Source: Vibrio spartinae (GTDB lineage: Bacteria; Pseudomonadota; Gammaproteobacteria; Enterobacterales; Vibrionaceae). Taken from it: 64,000 bases of DNA. The notes below the pieces were generated by a model. It did no database searches. It was given only the letters and a program-made list of their open reading frames with translations, and was not told where the DNA came from. Positions 9,770 to 19,218 of this stretch are shown one piece after another. The position numbers and the translations under genes are program-made. The stretch spans positions 2,967,001 through 3,031,000 of the forward strand of contig NZ_AP024907.1 in the NCBI RefSeq assembly GCF_024347135.1. The letters run 5' to 3'. Position 1 is the first letter of the stretch. Every line of letters starts with the position of its first letter.

Positions 9770-12409
9770 ATGGATGCTACTAATATGCATGTTCAATCCC
9801 CACTTACACTACAAGATAAACAACTGACGCTCGCCTCGCTGAAAAATCAGCTGGAAATGTTTGCTGATGAGCAAAAACAGCAATTTCTGGATGCTCACTT
9901 AGTACCGGATTTAGTTTATGGCCGAGCAGAATATATGGATCAATTGCTGCAACGTTTATGGCAGTCTTACAATTTCCATCAGATCGACGAACTCACCTTG
10001 ATCGCGGTCGGTGGTTATGGCAGAAAAGAACTTCATCCGTTGTCAGATATCGATATTTTAATTCTTTCCAAACAAAAGCTTCCGCCCCAGGTTCAGACAC
10101 AGATCAGCAAATTCATTACACTTCTCTGGGATTTAAAACTTGAAGTCGGTCATGCCGTCAGAACCATTGCAGAGTGCAGTTTGATTGGCCGTGAAGATTT
10201 AACCGTCGCAACAAACCTACAGGAAGCCAGAAGGCTCGCCGGTTGCGAAGAGATATTTCATCAACTTAAACTCATCATTCTGTCAGAATCGTTCTGGCCG
10301 ACAGAGACGTTCTACCGAGCCAAAGTTGAGGAACAGAAAGCACGTCACGCCCGTTATCACGATACCACTTATAATTTAGAACCCGATATCAAATCAACGC
10401 CCGGTGGATTGAGAGACATTCACACGCTCAGTTGGATAGCCAGACGACATTTCGGGGCAACCTCATTATTCGAAATGAGTAGCCACGGTTTCCTCACTGA
10501 TGCCGAATACCGGGAGTTGGCTGAATGTCAGGAGTTTTTATGGCGGATACGTTTTGCGCTGCATCTAGAACTCAAACGCTACGATAATCGCCTAACGTTT
10601 GCCCATCAGGCTCAAGTTGCTGAACATCTGGGTTTTCAGGGAGAAGGCAACCATGCTGTTGAGATGATGATGAAAGAGTTTTACCGCACACTGAGACGGG
10701 TGGCTGAACTCAATAAAATGTTACTCAAGCTCTTTGATCAGGCTATTCTGGATGAAGACAATACTTCCCTGCCGACAATTATCAATGACCATTTCCAAAA
10801 ACGTGGCAACCTGATCGAGCTTCGGACCGAAGGACTTTTCCAACAATATCCGGAAACGATTCTGGATATGTTCATCCACATTGCGAACGATTCTCAGATT
10901 GAAGGCGTTGCCCCGACGACCATGAGACAACTCAGAACAGCCCGACGCCGACTCAGTTATTTTTTACACACGCTCCCTTCAGCCCGAGAGAAGTTCATGG
11001 AATTGGTCCGGCATCCGAATGCGCTGACCAAAGCTTTCAGTCTGATGCATCGTCATGGCGTCTTATCCGCGTATCTGCCGCAATGGAGTCACATTGTCGG
11101 ACAAATGCAGTTCGACCTCTTTCATGTTTATACTGTCGATGAACACAGTATTCGTTTGCTCAAACATATCCGGATTTTCAGTGATCCCAAAAATCATGAA
11201 CATCATCCGATCTGCTGTGAAATTTACCCTCGCTTGCAAAAGAAAGAACTACTGATTATCGCGGCTATCTTCCATGATATCGGTAAAGGACGTGGCGGTG
11301 ACCATTCAGAAATTGGGGCGGTAGAAGCCTATGATTTCTGTATTGAGCATGGTTTATCAAAGCCCGAGGCAAAATTGGTATCATGGCTGGTGCAAAATCA
11401 TTTACTGATGTCGGTAACCGCACAGCGACGCGATATCTATGATCCGGAAGTGATTATCGAGTTTGCGAAAACAGTACGTGATGAAGAATATCTTGAGTTT
11501 CTCGTCTGTCTGACCGTTGCGGACATTTGTGCAACAAATCCGGAATTGTGGAATAGTTGGAAAAGAACCTTACTGGCGGAACTGTTTTATTCGACCCAAC
11601 GGGCACTTCGCAGAGGTCTGGAGAACCCGGTAGATGTCAGAGAGCGAATCCGACACAACCAGCAACTCTCTTCAGCTTTATTAAGAAAAGAAGGCTTTAG
11701 TCTGCAAGAGATTGATTCGTTATGGCAACGTTTCAAAGCAGACTATTTCTTACGCCATTCGCATAAACAAATTGCTTGGCACTGTACGCATATGTTGCGC
11801 CACCAAGCACCAGATGAACCGCTGATCTTAATCAGTAAGAAAGCCACCCGTGGCGGCACGGAAATTTTTGTTTATACCAAAGATCAACATGCACTGTTTG
11901 CTACAGTTGTCGCTGAACTTGACCGCAAAGGCCTGAATGTTCATGACGCTCAGATCATGACCAGTAAAGATGGTTACGCACTCGATACATTTATGGTGCT
12001 GGACCAAAATGGAGATACCATTGATGCGGAGCGCCATCAAACACTGACATCTCATATCCACCGGGCTATCGGACAAGGAACGCCAGCCCTGCATAAAACC
12101 CGCAGAACCCCCAGTAACTTAAAACACTTCACGGTCAAAACGCAGGTTGATTTTCTGCCGACCAAGAGTAAAAAACGCACACTCGTTGAATTTGTAGCAC
12201 TGGATATGCCGGGGTTACTGGCAACGGTCGGTGCAACATTTTCTGAACTGGGATTTGATATTCACGGTGCCAAAATCACGACCATCGGTGAAAGAGCTGA
12301 AGACTTATTTATCATTACCAGTACCACACATGGCAAGCTGAGCATTGAAGAACAAGAAAATCTGAGGCAGGTTTTAATCGAAAATGTAGATGTGCTTATG
12401 CCCCACTAA
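9770..12409 (+). CDS. glnD: Bifunctional PII uridylyltransferase/uridylyl-removing enzyme
   Basis: Nitrogen sensor: at low glutamine it uridylylates PII proteins, and at high glutamine it removes UMP, controlling glutamine synthetase and the Ntr system. The 879-aa product shows the nucleotidyltransferase motif GGYGRKELHP at residues 81-90 with Asp93 and Asp95, a central HD hydrolase domain (FHDIGKGRGGDHSEIG near residues 500-515) and two C-terminal ACT domains (about 700-780 and 805-879) that bind glutamine. The start is the first ATG; no strong ribosome binding site is visible, and an ATG five codons later is possible. Domain order and length are standard. Confidence 0.97.
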   Translation: MDATNMHVQSPLTLQDKQLTLASLKNQLEMFADEQKQQFLDAHLVPDLVYGRAEYMDQLLQRLWQSYNFHQIDELTLIAVGGYGRKELHPLSDIDILILSKQKLPPQVQTQISKFITLLWDLKLEVGHAVRTIAECSLIGREDLTVATNLQEARRLAGCEEIFHQLKLIILSESFWPTETFYRAKVEEQKARHARYHDTTYNLEPDIKSTPGGLRDIHTLSWIARRHFGATSLFEMSSHGFLTDAEYRELAECQEFLWRIRFALHLELKRYDNRLTFAHQAQVAEHLGFQGEGNHAVEMMMKEFYRTLRRVAELNKMLLKLFDQAILDEDNTSLPTIINDHFQKRGNLIELRTEGLFQQYPETILDMFIHIANDSQIEGVAPTTMRQLRTARRRLSYFLHTLPSAREKFMELVRHPNALTKAFSLMHRHGVLSAYLPQWSHIVGQMQFDLFHVYTVDEHSIRLLKHIRIFSDPKNHEHHPICCEIYPRLQKKELLIIAAIFHDIGKGRGGDHSEIGAVEAYDFCIEHGLSKPEAKLVSWLVQNHLLMSVTAQRRDIYDPEVIIEFAKTVRDEEYLEFLVCLTVADICATNPELWNSWKRTLLAELFYSTQRALRRGLENPVDVRERIRHNQQLSSALLRKEGFSLQEIDSLWQRFKADYFLRHSHKQIAWHCTHMLRHQAPDEPLILISKKATRGGTEIFVYTKDQHALFATVVAELDRKGLNVHDAQIMTSKDGYALDTFMVLDQNGDTIDAERHQTLTSHIHRAIGQGTPALHKTRRTPSNLKHFTVKTQVDFLPTKSKKRTLVEFVALDMPGLLATVGATFSELGFDIHGAKITTIGERAEDLFIITSTTHGKLSIEEQENLRQVLIENVDVLMPH

Positions 12410-12426
12410 GTGGGGTTACCCCCACT
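12401..12426 (+). repeat. Three mutually complementary heptamers at the glnD stop codon
   Basis: CCCCACT, AGTGGGG and a second CCCCACT follow each other within 26 bp. The middle element can pair with either neighbour, giving two mutually exclusive 7-bp hairpins. The glnD TAA (12407-12409) lies inside the first. There is no T tract, so it is not a normal intrinsic terminator. Confidence 0.6.
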
Positions 12427-12549
12427 CAAACCGAGTATCAATAGAGCGATCTATACCACAACTTTCAAGGCAAAATAGGAACATGCGCTACCTCAACCGA
12501 GAATAGGCTGATACATTGATATGATTACTAGCCATCAGAGAGATAGCCT

Positions 12550-12933
12550 ATGTTCCCACACCTCAGCAATCTGGGAATCAATGATCCCACCCAAATAGAA
12601 CGCTACACCGTCCGTCAGGAAGCCCTGAAAGATGTGCTGAAGATTTATTTTCTTAAGCAAAAAGGAGAGCTGTTTGCGAAAAGTGTGAAGTTCAAATACC
12701 CGAGACAAGTGAAAAATGTACTGGTCGATGGGGGGAGTCAACAATACAAAGAGGTCACCGAAATCAGTCGTAATCTCACATTAGTCATTGATGAACTCAA
12801 CCACATCACAACCCCAGAGCAACTCTCCGAACAAGACCTGAAAGAAAAAATACTCAGTGATCTGCGCCATCTGGAAAAAGTCGTCACCAGTAAGATCCAC
12901 GAAATTGAAAATGATTTAATGAAATTAAAATGA
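12550..12933 (+). CDS. DUF3461 family protein, function unknown
   Basis: A 127-aa soluble protein that I recognise as the DUF3461 family of gamma-proteobacteria from its N-terminus ([19 protein letters not shown]) and the Lys/Arg-rich middle ([14 protein letters not shown]). It has no signal peptide or membrane segment. The C-terminal part, after about residue 80, is rich in Glu, Lys and Leu and is probably helical ([21 protein letters not shown]). No catalytic motif can be named and no function is known to me. It sits after glnD with a 140-bp spacer and ends at a strong terminator shared with convergent pgpA. Confidence 0.85.
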   Translation: MFPHLSNLGINDPTQIERYTVRQEALKDVLKIYFLKQKGELFAKSVKFKYPRQVKNVLVDGGSQQYKEVTEISRNLTLVIDELNHITTPEQLSEQDLKEKILSDLRHLEKVVTSKIHEIENDLMKLK

Positions 12934-12938
12934 TGTGT

Positions 12939-12966
12939 AAGGTTCCCGCTTGGGAACCTTATTTTT
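12939..12966 (+). terminator. Strong terminator between DUF3461 gene and pgpA
   Basis: A 9-bp perfect stem AAGGTTCCC/GGGAACCTT with a four-base loop, followed by ATTTTT on the plus strand. It lies between convergent genes and may also slow minus-strand transcription from pgpA. Confidence 0.88.
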
Positions 12967-12981
12967 CATCGCCAGCGTATT

Positions 12982-13485
12982 TCAGCCAAACCATCCGATA
13001 CCAAAACCGATCCCAGCAAGCACAACCCCGGCCATCACACCGGCGAGCACGTCATCAATCATGATGCCGAATCCCCCAGCAACATGCTGATCCAGCCAAC
13101 GAATCGGCCATGGTTTAACCATATCGAAAAAGCGAAATAACACAAAACCGAGAGCGATCCATGACCACTCGCCACTCCCCTGAACCATATAGGGAACGAC
13201 TAACATGGTGATCCAAAAACCAACAAATTCATCCCAGACGATCGAACCATGATCATGAACACCCATATCGTCTGAAGTCCGCTGACAAATTTTTATGCCA
13301 ATCAACGTCGCGAAGAGCGTGATGGCCACATAGATCCCAAATGGCAGCTGAGACAACAATAGATAAAATGGAATTGCGGCCAGCGTTCCCATTGTGCCGG
13401 GAATCACCGGGGATAAACCACTGCCAAATCCTGTCGCCAGTAAATGCCAAGGATTGCCAAGACTTAGGCGCTCTGTGGGTTTCAT
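12982..13485 (-). CDS. pgpA: Phosphatidylglycerophosphatase A
   Basis: Inner-membrane phosphatase converting phosphatidylglycerol phosphate to phosphatidylglycerol. The start is the ATG at 13483-13485 (MKPTERLSLGNPWHLLATGFGSG, 167 aa) with AGGAGAAG at proper spacing; the open frame extends one TTG codon further. The N-terminal segment with GFGSGLSPVIPGTMGTLAA is the family hallmark, and DDMGVHDHGSIVWDEFVGFW carries the acidic active-site residues, with further Asp in the FFDMVKPWP and MIDDVLAG segments. It starts 3 bp after the thiL stop, the widespread nusB-thiL-pgpA order. Confidence 0.95.
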   Translation of the reverse strand: MKPTERLSLGNPWHLLATGFGSGLSPVIPGTMGTLAAIPFYLLLSQLPFGIYVAITLFATLIGIKICQRTSDDMGVHDHGSIVWDEFVGFWITMLVVPYMVQGSGEWSWIALGFVLFRFFDMVKPWPIRWLDQHVAGGFGIMIDDVLAGVMAGVVLAGIGFGIGWFG

Positions 13486-13488
13486 CAA

Positions 13489-14466
13489 TTACTTCTCCTG
13501 CTGAAAATGATCATAACCGGCTAACTCCCACAACAAGGGATTGCCTTCATGATGTAATTCCCACTGTCCTTGAGACCGAATTTGTCCAATGCAAGTTAAC
13601 GGTGTATTACAGTGAGACAGCGCACTTACCAATGAACCTTTGTTTTCGTCCGGAATGGTAAAACAGAGTTCGTACTCTTCACCACTTGTTAATGCATACT
13701 GTTGTGCTTTAACCATATCACCGCCCACATACTGTCGCAGTGCTTCAGAAATAGGCAGGCGACTTACGTCAATACTGGCTCCCACCCCTGACCCCGTCAG
13801 AATATGTTGGATGTCACTAATCAAACCATCAGAGATATCAATCGCGGCTGAAGCCTGTTTTAACAATGATTGTCCGGCAAGAATTCTGGGGGTCGCAAAG
13901 TAGTGACGCTTTTCGAGCTCCCGGCTCACATCATCAAGTGTTTGCTCCGCAGATAAAATCAGTTCTAACCCAGCTTTACTATCTCCCAGCGTTCCAGTCA
14001 CATAAATCCAGTCCCCGACCTTTGCGCCATTGCGAGTTAAGGCTTGCGCTTCTGGCACGAAGCCATGTACTGTCAGCGTAATACTCAGCGGCCCTCTGGT
14101 GGTATCACCACCAATCAGTTGAATATTGTAGTAACTTGCTAACTCAAAAAAGGCATCACAAAACCGACTCAACCACACTGAATCCGTTTCAGGTAACGTC
14201 AAAGCCAGCGTACACCATGCTGGTGTCGCTCCCATCGCGGCCAAATCACTTAAATTAGACACCAGCGCTTTATGTGCGATCCAAGCCGGATCAGTCTCAG
14301 GAAGAAAATGGGTCCCAGAGACCATCGTATCTGTACTGATCGCAAGCCGGACTTGCTCGGGTACTTTGACAATCGCGCAATCATCGCCAATACCAAGCTG
14401 AACATCTTTACGCTGTGTTTGTCGTTGCTTAAAGAAACGATCAATTAAACCAAATTCACCAGTCAT
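13489..14466 (-). CDS. thiL: Thiamine-monophosphate kinase
   Basis: Phosphorylates thiamine monophosphate to the cofactor thiamine diphosphate, using ATP. The start is set at the ATG giving MTGEFGLIDRFFKQ (325 aa), the family norm; the open frame continues 13 codons upstream. The Mg-ATP motif GIGDDCA is at residues 25-31, and the second conserved acidic segment IGGDTTRGPLS and C-terminal SGEEYELCFT are intact. It is the second gene of nusB-thiL-pgpA, but a terminator hairpin sits between it and nusB, so part of its transcription may begin locally. Confidence 0.96.
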   Translation of the reverse strand: MTGEFGLIDRFFKQRQTQRKDVQLGIGDDCAIVKVPEQVRLAISTDTMVSGTHFLPETDPAWIAHKALVSNLSDLAAMGATPAWCTLALTLPETDSVWLSRFCDAFFELASYYNIQLIGGDTTRGPLSITLTVHGFVPEAQALTRNGAKVGDWIYVTGTLGDSKAGLELILSAEQTLDDVSRELEKRHYFATPRILAGQSLLKQASAAIDISDGLISDIQHILTGSGVGASIDVSRLPISEALRQYVGGDMVKAQQYALTSGEEYELCFTIPDENKGSLVSALSHCNTPLTCIGQIRSQGQWELHHEGNPLLWELAGYDHFQQEK

Positions 14467-14506
14467 AAATTTTCCTGAATATGGAGAGATGATAATATCA
14501 TGCACA

Positions 14507-14534
14507 TAAAAAAGGCCAGCTTCTCGCTGACCTT
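14507..14534 (-). terminator. Terminator after nusB
   Basis: On the minus strand AAGGTCAGC pairs with GCTGGCCTT (one mismatch, five-base loop) and is followed by six or more T. It lies between nusB and thiL, so it may act as a partial stop inside the operon. Confidence 0.7.
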
Positions 14535-14556
14535 CTTATTTTAATCGCTTTCTGCG

Positions 14557-14602
14557 TCTTACGAACACTTATTTCTTAAGAACACTTATTTCTTACGAAC
14601 AT
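14557..14602 (-). repeat. 17-bp tandem repeat spanning the nusB stop codon
   Basis: TCTTACGAACACTTATT (14557-14573) is followed directly by TCTTAAGAACACTTATT (14574-14590, one difference) and by a partial third copy, TCTTACGAACAT (14591-14602). The copy nearest nusB contains the last codons of the gene, so the 3' end of the coding sequence appears to have been duplicated downstream. Confidence 0.85.
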
Positions 14603-15053
14603 GAGGCGCTGCTTTATCCAGCACACCATTGACAAATTTATGGCTATCTTCTGCTGCAAAAGATTTTGCTAATTCAATGGCTTCATTGATTACGACTTTA
14701 TAAGGCACATCTCCACGACGCGTCATCTCATACATCGCCAAGCGAAGCAAAGCTAGTTCCATCATATCCAGATCTTGCATCGGACGAGAAGCATAGGGAC
14801 GAATTTTGCTATCTAGCTCAATATGGTTCTGCACGACACCGGTGAGCAAATCGCGAAAATACTCAACATCGGTTTCAGGCGCGCGAAGTGCTGGCTCCGT
14901 TGAGTGATGCTCTTCTTCATCATATTTATCACTAGAGAGAAACTGAGCCTCAATCGTTGAGACATTCTCACGGGTAATTTGCCAAGAATAAATAGCCTGT
15001 AAAGCAAACTGGCGTGCATTACGACGAGCGGCTGGTTTCACATGAGCCCCCAT
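14586..15053 (-). CDS. nusB: Transcription antitermination factor NusB
   Basis: Binds boxA RNA with S10 (NusE) and promotes antitermination of rRNA operons. The 155-aa all-helical product has the standard N-terminus ([20 protein letters not shown]) and the C-terminal core ([28 protein letters not shown]). An acidic stretch around residues 40-55 ([14 protein letters not shown]) is an insertion seen in vibrios compared with E. coli. Its ATG overlaps the ribH stop by one base, so translation is probably coupled. The gene ends inside a 17-bp tandem repeat. Confidence 0.96.
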   Translation of the reverse strand: MGAHVKPAARRNARQFALQAIYSWQITRENVSTIEAQFLSSDKYDEEEHHSTEPALRAPETDVEYFRDLLTGVVQNHIELDSKIRPYASRPMQDLDMMELALLRLAMYEMTRRGDVPYKVVINEAIELAKSFAAEDSHKFVNGVLDKAAPHVRKK

Positions 15054-15523
15054 TAGGAATCAATTGCGGAAAGAACATTAATCATTTCAAGTGCGCTCAG
15101 TGCAGCCTCTGCACCTTTATTACCAGCCTTGGTCCCTGCGCGTTCTATCGCTTGATCGATGGTATCGACAGTTAAGACACCAAAAGCGACAGGTAAGCTA
15201 TACTCAAGAGAAACCTGAGCTAAGCCTTTATTACACTCATTACAAACATAGTCAAAGTGCGGTGTTCCGCCTCGGATCACGGTCCCAAGAGAGACGATCG
15301 CATCAAACTGACCGGTTTTTGCAACTCGCTGTGCGACAAGCGGCAGTTCAACGGCACCCGGACAACGAACAACCGTAATATTCTCATCACTTACCTGACC
15401 GTGACGTTTCAACGTGTCAATTGCACCGGAAAGTAAACTTTCATTAATAAAACTATTAAACCGTGAAATGACAATCGCAATTTTCGCGTGAGGTGCCGGG
15501 AGACCTCCCTCAATCACTTTCAT
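15053..15523 (-). CDS. ribH: 6,7-dimethyl-8-ribityllumazine synthase
   Basis: Condenses the pyrimidinedione from the RibD branch with 3,4-dihydroxy-2-butanone 4-phosphate, the penultimate step of riboflavin synthesis; it forms 60-mer or pentamer shells in the cytosol. The 156-aa product has [30 protein letters not shown] and [15 protein letters not shown] with the catalytic His. AAGGAAAG precedes the ATG. It follows ribBX by 139 bp and overlaps nusB by one base. Confidence 0.97.
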   Translation of the reverse strand: MKVIEGGLPAPHAKIAIVISRFNSFINESLLSGAIDTLKRHGQVSDENITVVRCPGAVELPLVAQRVAKTGQFDAIVSLGTVIRGGTPHFDYVCNECNKGLAQVSLEYSLPVAFGVLTVDTIDQAIERAGTKAGNKGAEAALSALEMINVLSAIDS

Positions 15524-15662
15524 AAACTTTCCTTAAAACTCTGTTCATCAGCGAGAATCGGCGGATTCTAGCATAGTTCCATGATTAATTTCTAATGGTA
15601 TTTCTGAAGACGTCAGGAAACAGATTCCCTGTTTTCATCCAAGCGCCTCCCTCTCAGATGAC

Positions 15663-16772
15663 TTACTGACTGATATACTCAACAACATTCAGTCCAAACC
15701 CACCCAATGCATGATATTTTTTATTCGCGGAGGAGAGCAACTTCATATCAGTGACACCCAAGTCAGCAAGGATTTGTGAACCCACACCGACACGGCGGGA
15801 TGTCCCTTGTTTTTTTGCCATCGCAGGCGCTTCACCTTTATCCTGTAACTCAAACATCTTGACCCGATGAATAATCAGTTCCGAAGACTCTTCATTGCCG
15901 AGCAAAACTAACACACCACCTTCAACACTAATACGTTTCATCGCATCTTCAATACTCCAGCTCCGATCGGTATTCCGATCACTATGCAGGACATCCGTGA
16001 ATGTGTTGATCAGGTGAACTCGGACAAGAGGAGCATCCTGGCTCTCTTGCTCTTTGACCAATGCATAATGAACTTGATTATCGATGACATCACGATAAGT
16101 GATTAAATCGAATTCACCATAAGCAGTTGGCAACTGACAAGTTGCAACACGCTCAATGGTTGTTTCCGTGTTGTTCCGGTATTCAATGAGGTCAGCAATC
16201 GTCCCGAGCTTAATTTGGTGCTTCTCGGCAAATACTTCCAGATCGGGACGTCTTGCCATGCTACCGTCTTCTTTAAGAATCTCGACAATTACCGAAGCCG
16301 GTTCAAAACCGGCTAATCTTGCCAAGTCACACCCGGCTTCAGTATGTCCGGCACGAATCAATACGCCACCATCTTGCGCGGCAAGAGGGAAAATATGGCC
16401 CGGTTGAACAAGATCAGAAGCCTTTGCATCAGGCGCAACCGCAGCCTGCACAGTCCGGGCACGATCACCGGCCGAAATCCCCGTAGTAACGCCTTCAGCA
16501 GCTTCAATCGAAACCGTAAAATTGGTGGTAAACTGGGCGTTATTATCTTGAACCATCGGCGCCAGTCCCAAATGCTGACAACGCTCTTTAGTCATCGTCA
16601 GACAAATCAGCCCCCGCCCATGCGTTGCCATAAAATTAATCGCTTCTGGTGTAATATGCTCTGCGGCAATAATCATATCACCTTCATTTTCACGATCTTC
16701 ATCGTCCATCAGGATAACTATTTTACCCTGACGAATATCTTCGATAATTTCTTGGGGGGTGCTAATTGCCAT
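15663..16772 (-). CDS. ribB: RibBX: 3,4-dihydroxy-2-butanone 4-phosphate synthase with a degenerate GTP cyclohydrolase II domain
   Basis: The N-terminal half (residues 1-205) is an intact DHBP synthase that makes the four-carbon riboflavin precursor from ribulose 5-phosphate: [10 protein letters not shown] at 23-32, HGRGLIC at 51-57 and RAGHTEA at 140-146. The C-terminal half (about 206-369) aligns with GTP cyclohydrolase II but lacks its active site: where the enzyme has a zinc site with three Cys, here the segment is [20 protein letters not shown] (residues 250-269) with no Cys, and the LRQEGRGIG loop is absent. It is therefore often annotated ribBA, but is better called ribBX; a separate ribA is expected elsewhere. 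It sits between ribE and ribH. Confidence 0.92.
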   Translation of the reverse strand: MAISTPQEIIEDIRQGKIVILMDDEDRENEGDMIIAAEHITPEAINFMATHGRGLICLTMTKERCQHLGLAPMVQDNNAQFTTNFTVSIEAAEGVTTGISAGDRARTVQAAVAPDAKASDLVQPGHIFPLAAQDGGVLIRAGHTEAGCDLARLAGFEPASVIVEILKEDGSMARRPDLEVFAEKHQIKLGTIADLIEYRNNTETTIERVATCQLPTAYGEFDLITYRDVIDNQVHYALVKEQESQDAPLVRVHLINTFTDVLHSDRNTDRSWSIEDAMKRISVEGGVLVLLGNEESSELIIHRVKMFELQDKGEAPAMAKKQGTSRRVGVGSQILADLGVTDMKLLSSANKKYHALGGFGLNVVEYISQ

Positions 16773-16853
16773 CGTTCTTATCCTCGGTACTGAATTTAGT
16801 CTATTGTTCTGTATGATGCTTCAATGCAACCGCAAGCAACAAGTTGTTATCAT

Positions 16854-17513
16854 TCAAGCAAAACCATTCTGCTGCAAAAATTCCAAGGTCATGGAACCGC
16901 TCTGTTCATGCTTATCAGTATCTCCGGCACTCAGTAAGCGCTCCAAATAGCGAGCCATGACATCGACTTCAAGGTTCACTTGTCGCCCGACCCGAAATGA
17001 GTGAATGGTGGTTTCTGACGATGTGTGGGGAATAATCGTCAGTTTAAAAGCGTTGTGGCGTAATGCATTGACGGTCAGACTAATCCCATCCACAGTGATA
17101 GAACCTTTTTCCGCCACATAACGGCAAATCTCTTCCGGTAAAGCAATCCAAAATTCAATCGCTCGCCCGACCTGAGCGCGCTCAATAATCTCACCAACCC
17201 CATCGACATGACCGGAGACAATGTGTCCGCCAAACCGAGTCGTCGGTAACATTGCTTTTTCCAGATTGACTCGATCGCCCGCCTGGGCATGGGCAAAACT
17301 CGATTTATTGAGTGTTTCCAACGATAAATCAGCGGTATAACTTCTTTCCGTCATCTCAACAACCGTCAGACACACACCGTTGGTCGCAATGCTATCACCC
17401 AATTTCACGTCTGACATATCCAGAGAACCGACTTCGACCTGAATGGAAACATCTTCACCTTTCGGGGTAATCGCGGTGAGAGTCCCGATAGATTCAACAA
17501 TACCAGTAAACAT
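16854..17513 (-). CDS. ribE: Riboflavin synthase, alpha subunit
   Basis: Dismutates two lumazines to riboflavin and the pyrimidinedione, the last step of the pathway. The 219-aa product consists of two similar lumazine-binding domains (about residues 1-95 and 96-200), starting MFTGIVE as in nearly all homologues, with the repeat signature SIATNGVCLTVV in the first and GSITVDGISLTVN in the second. It lies 10 bp after ribD. The symbols ribE and ribC are both used for this gene in different species. Confidence 0.96.
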   Translation of the reverse strand: MFTGIVESIGTLTAITPKGEDVSIQVEVGSLDMSDVKLGDSIATNGVCLTVVEMTERSYTADLSLETLNKSSFAHAQAGDRVNLEKAMLPTTRFGGHIVSGHVDGVGEIIERAQVGRAIEFWIALPEEICRYVAEKGSITVDGISLTVNALRHNAFKLTIIPHTSSETTIHSFRVGRQVNLEVDVMARYLERLLSAGDTDKHEQSGSMTLEFLQQNGFA

Positions 17514-17523
17514 GATGTTACTC

Positions 17524-18645
17524 TTATATTTGTACTTTGGGGGAATGATACTGCGGTATCACAGTCATACGAATGTCGGGGCCAACCCGAACCACATCAG
17601 CGATATCGAGCTGAAATACATCTTGCATCGATTCAAAACCAAACCGACCAAACAATCCTCTTCCGTCACTGCCCATTAATTTGGGAGCCAGATAGAGAAT
17701 AATTTCATCGACTAACTGCTGTGACAGCAATGCCTGCGAGAGTGTCGCCCCCGCTTCAACCCAAAGATGATTGATTTGATGCTTGTCAGCTAATTGGCAT
17801 AGCAGAGCACGGAGGTCGAGTTTTCCTGTTGAGTCAACAGCAACACAAATATCCGCGTCGTCCTGCCCGACAGTCAATACAGCCCCGTCGCCATCATACA
17901 GTTTCAGTCCGGCATGTAAGCGGTGGTGCTGATCTAAAATGATTCGTACCGGTTGACGCATCTCAGCCAATGGATACCGCTGACCAACCGATTCAGGGAG
18001 CGCGTGATGCCGAACTGTCAGGGCCGCATCATCTGCAATCACCGTTTGGCTGGTTGACAAAATTGCACTGGCTTTGGCCCGAAATTTTTGCACATCAGCC
18101 CGGGCTTCCGAAGAAGTGATCCATTGACTGACACCGTTTGCTAAAGCAGTCTGCCCGTCAAGGCTGGCAGCCATTTTCAGCTGAACCCATGGCATCCCGG
18201 TTTTCATTCGTTTGAGGAAAGTAGGATTGAGTGCGTTTGCATCTGCTTCCAGTAATCCAGTCAGGACTTCAATGCCTGCGGCTTGCAGCATCGCAATTCC
18301 TCGGCCGGCCACTTGCGGATTTGGATCTTGCATCGCACAAATAACTTTGACTACGCCAGCCTGAATCAAACCTTCAGCACAAGGGGGCGTTCGACCATAA
18401 TGAGAACAAGGTTCCAGTGTCACGTAAGCGGTTGCGCCTTTCGCTTGCGCGCCAGCCTGCCGCAACGCGTGAACTTCCGCATGAGGGCCACCAGCCTGCA
18501 CATGATAACCTTCCCCGACGACCTGACCGGCTTTCACCAGCACACAGCCTACATTAGGGTTGGGCGTTGTGGTGTAAACACCTCGCTTTGCTAATGCGAT
18601 CGCTTTTGACATCATTTGATAGTCAAACGCGCTAAAAACACTCAT
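17524..18645 (-). CDS. ribD: Bifunctional riboflavin deaminase/reductase
   Basis: Carries out deamination and then side-chain reduction of the GTP cyclohydrolase II product. The deaminase zinc site is clear: HAE at residues 55-57, and Cys80 and Cys89 in PCSHYGRTPPC. The reductase domain occupies about residues 147-373. The start is taken as the ATG at 18643-18645 (MSVFSAFDYQMMSKA, 373 aa); one TTG codon precedes it in frame. It follows nrdR by 12 bp and precedes ribE by 10 bp, so nrdR-ribD-ribE are probably one transcript. No FMN riboswitch was seen in front of any rib gene here. Confidence 0.96.
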   Translation of the reverse strand: MSVFSAFDYQMMSKAIALAKRGVYTTTPNPNVGCVLVKAGQVVGEGYHVQAGGPHAEVHALRQAGAQAKGATAYVTLEPCSHYGRTPPCAEGLIQAGVVKVICAMQDPNPQVAGRGIAMLQAAGIEVLTGLLEADANALNPTFLKRMKTGMPWVQLKMAASLDGQTALANGVSQWITSSEARADVQKFRAKASAILSTSQTVIADDAALTVRHHALPESVGQRYPLAEMRQPVRIILDQHHRLHAGLKLYDGDGAVLTVGQDDADICVAVDSTGKLDLRALLCQLADKHQINHLWVEAGATLSQALLSQQLVDEIILYLAPKLMGSDGRGLFGRFGFESMQDVFQLDIADVVRVGPDIRMTVIPQYHSPKVQI

Positions 18646-18657
18646 CAATACAGCCTT

Positions 18658-19107
18658 CTAGTCTTCCAGTCTGGCAATTTCTTCACCAAATTCCCGAATA
18701 TCTTCGAAACTCCGGTAAACCGAGGCGAAACGAATGTAAGCGACTTTATCAAGCTCTTTCAGCTGTTCCATCACTAAGTTACCAATCAAGTCACTAGGGA
18801 CTTCTCGCTCACCCGTCGCTCGCAGCCGTGACTTAATCGTACTGATGGATAGGTCAATGGCATCAGCACTGACCGGCCGCTTTTCCAGCGCCCTCAGCAT
18901 ACCATTGATCATTTTATCTTCATCAAATGGTTCACGGTTACCATTTGACTTAATCACTCTGGGCATCACCAGCTCTGCGGTTTCAAATGTTGTAAACCGC
19001 TCATGACAAGCCAGACACTGTCGGCGACGACGCACTTGGTGTCCATCGGCAACCAAACGCGAATCGATCACTTTCGTATCATTTTCCGAACAAAAAGGAC
19101 AATGCAT
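18658..19107 (-). CDS. nrdR: Transcriptional repressor NrdR
   Basis: ATP/dATP-sensing repressor of ribonucleotide reductase genes. The 149-aa product has the zinc ribbon Cys3, Cys6, Cys31 and Cys34 (MHCPFC and CLACHERF), followed by an ATP-cone domain (about residues 49-139). GGAGG stands six bases before the ATG. It is the first gene of nrdR-ribD, its usual partner in proteobacteria. No nrd gene or paired NrdR boxes occur in the window, so its targets lie elsewhere. Confidence 0.97.
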   Translation of the reverse strand: MHCPFCSENDTKVIDSRLVADGHQVRRRRQCLACHERFTTFETAELVMPRVIKSNGNREPFDEDKMINGMLRALEKRPVSADAIDLSISTIKSRLRATGEREVPSDLIGNLVMEQLKELDKVAYIRFASVYRSFEDIREFGEEIARLED

Positions 19108-19162
19108 AACACCTCCACTCCAATGAGAGTGAGTTTAACGGAATTGCTAACAGGAGGGAAAG

Positions 19163-19182
19163 AAAAAGGGGCAAAAATGCCC
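19163..19182 (-). terminator. Terminator of the proBA operon
   Basis: On the minus strand GGGCA pairs with TGCCC around a loop of T, followed by C and TTTTT. It lies about 37 bp after the proA stop and before nrdR. Confidence 0.75.
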
Positions 19183-19218
19183 GCTTCTCACACAATCCAT
19201 TTGATTCATCTAAAAATA

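Noticed and set aside
16344-16793. 149-codon open frame antisense to ribBX
   Set aside because: Lies opposite the DHBP synthase domain, whose motifs are intact; no start signal.
15524-19107. FMN riboswitch for the rib genes
   Set aside because: None of the spacers among nrdR, ribD, ribE, ribBX and ribH is long enough or shows the RFN conserved blocks.
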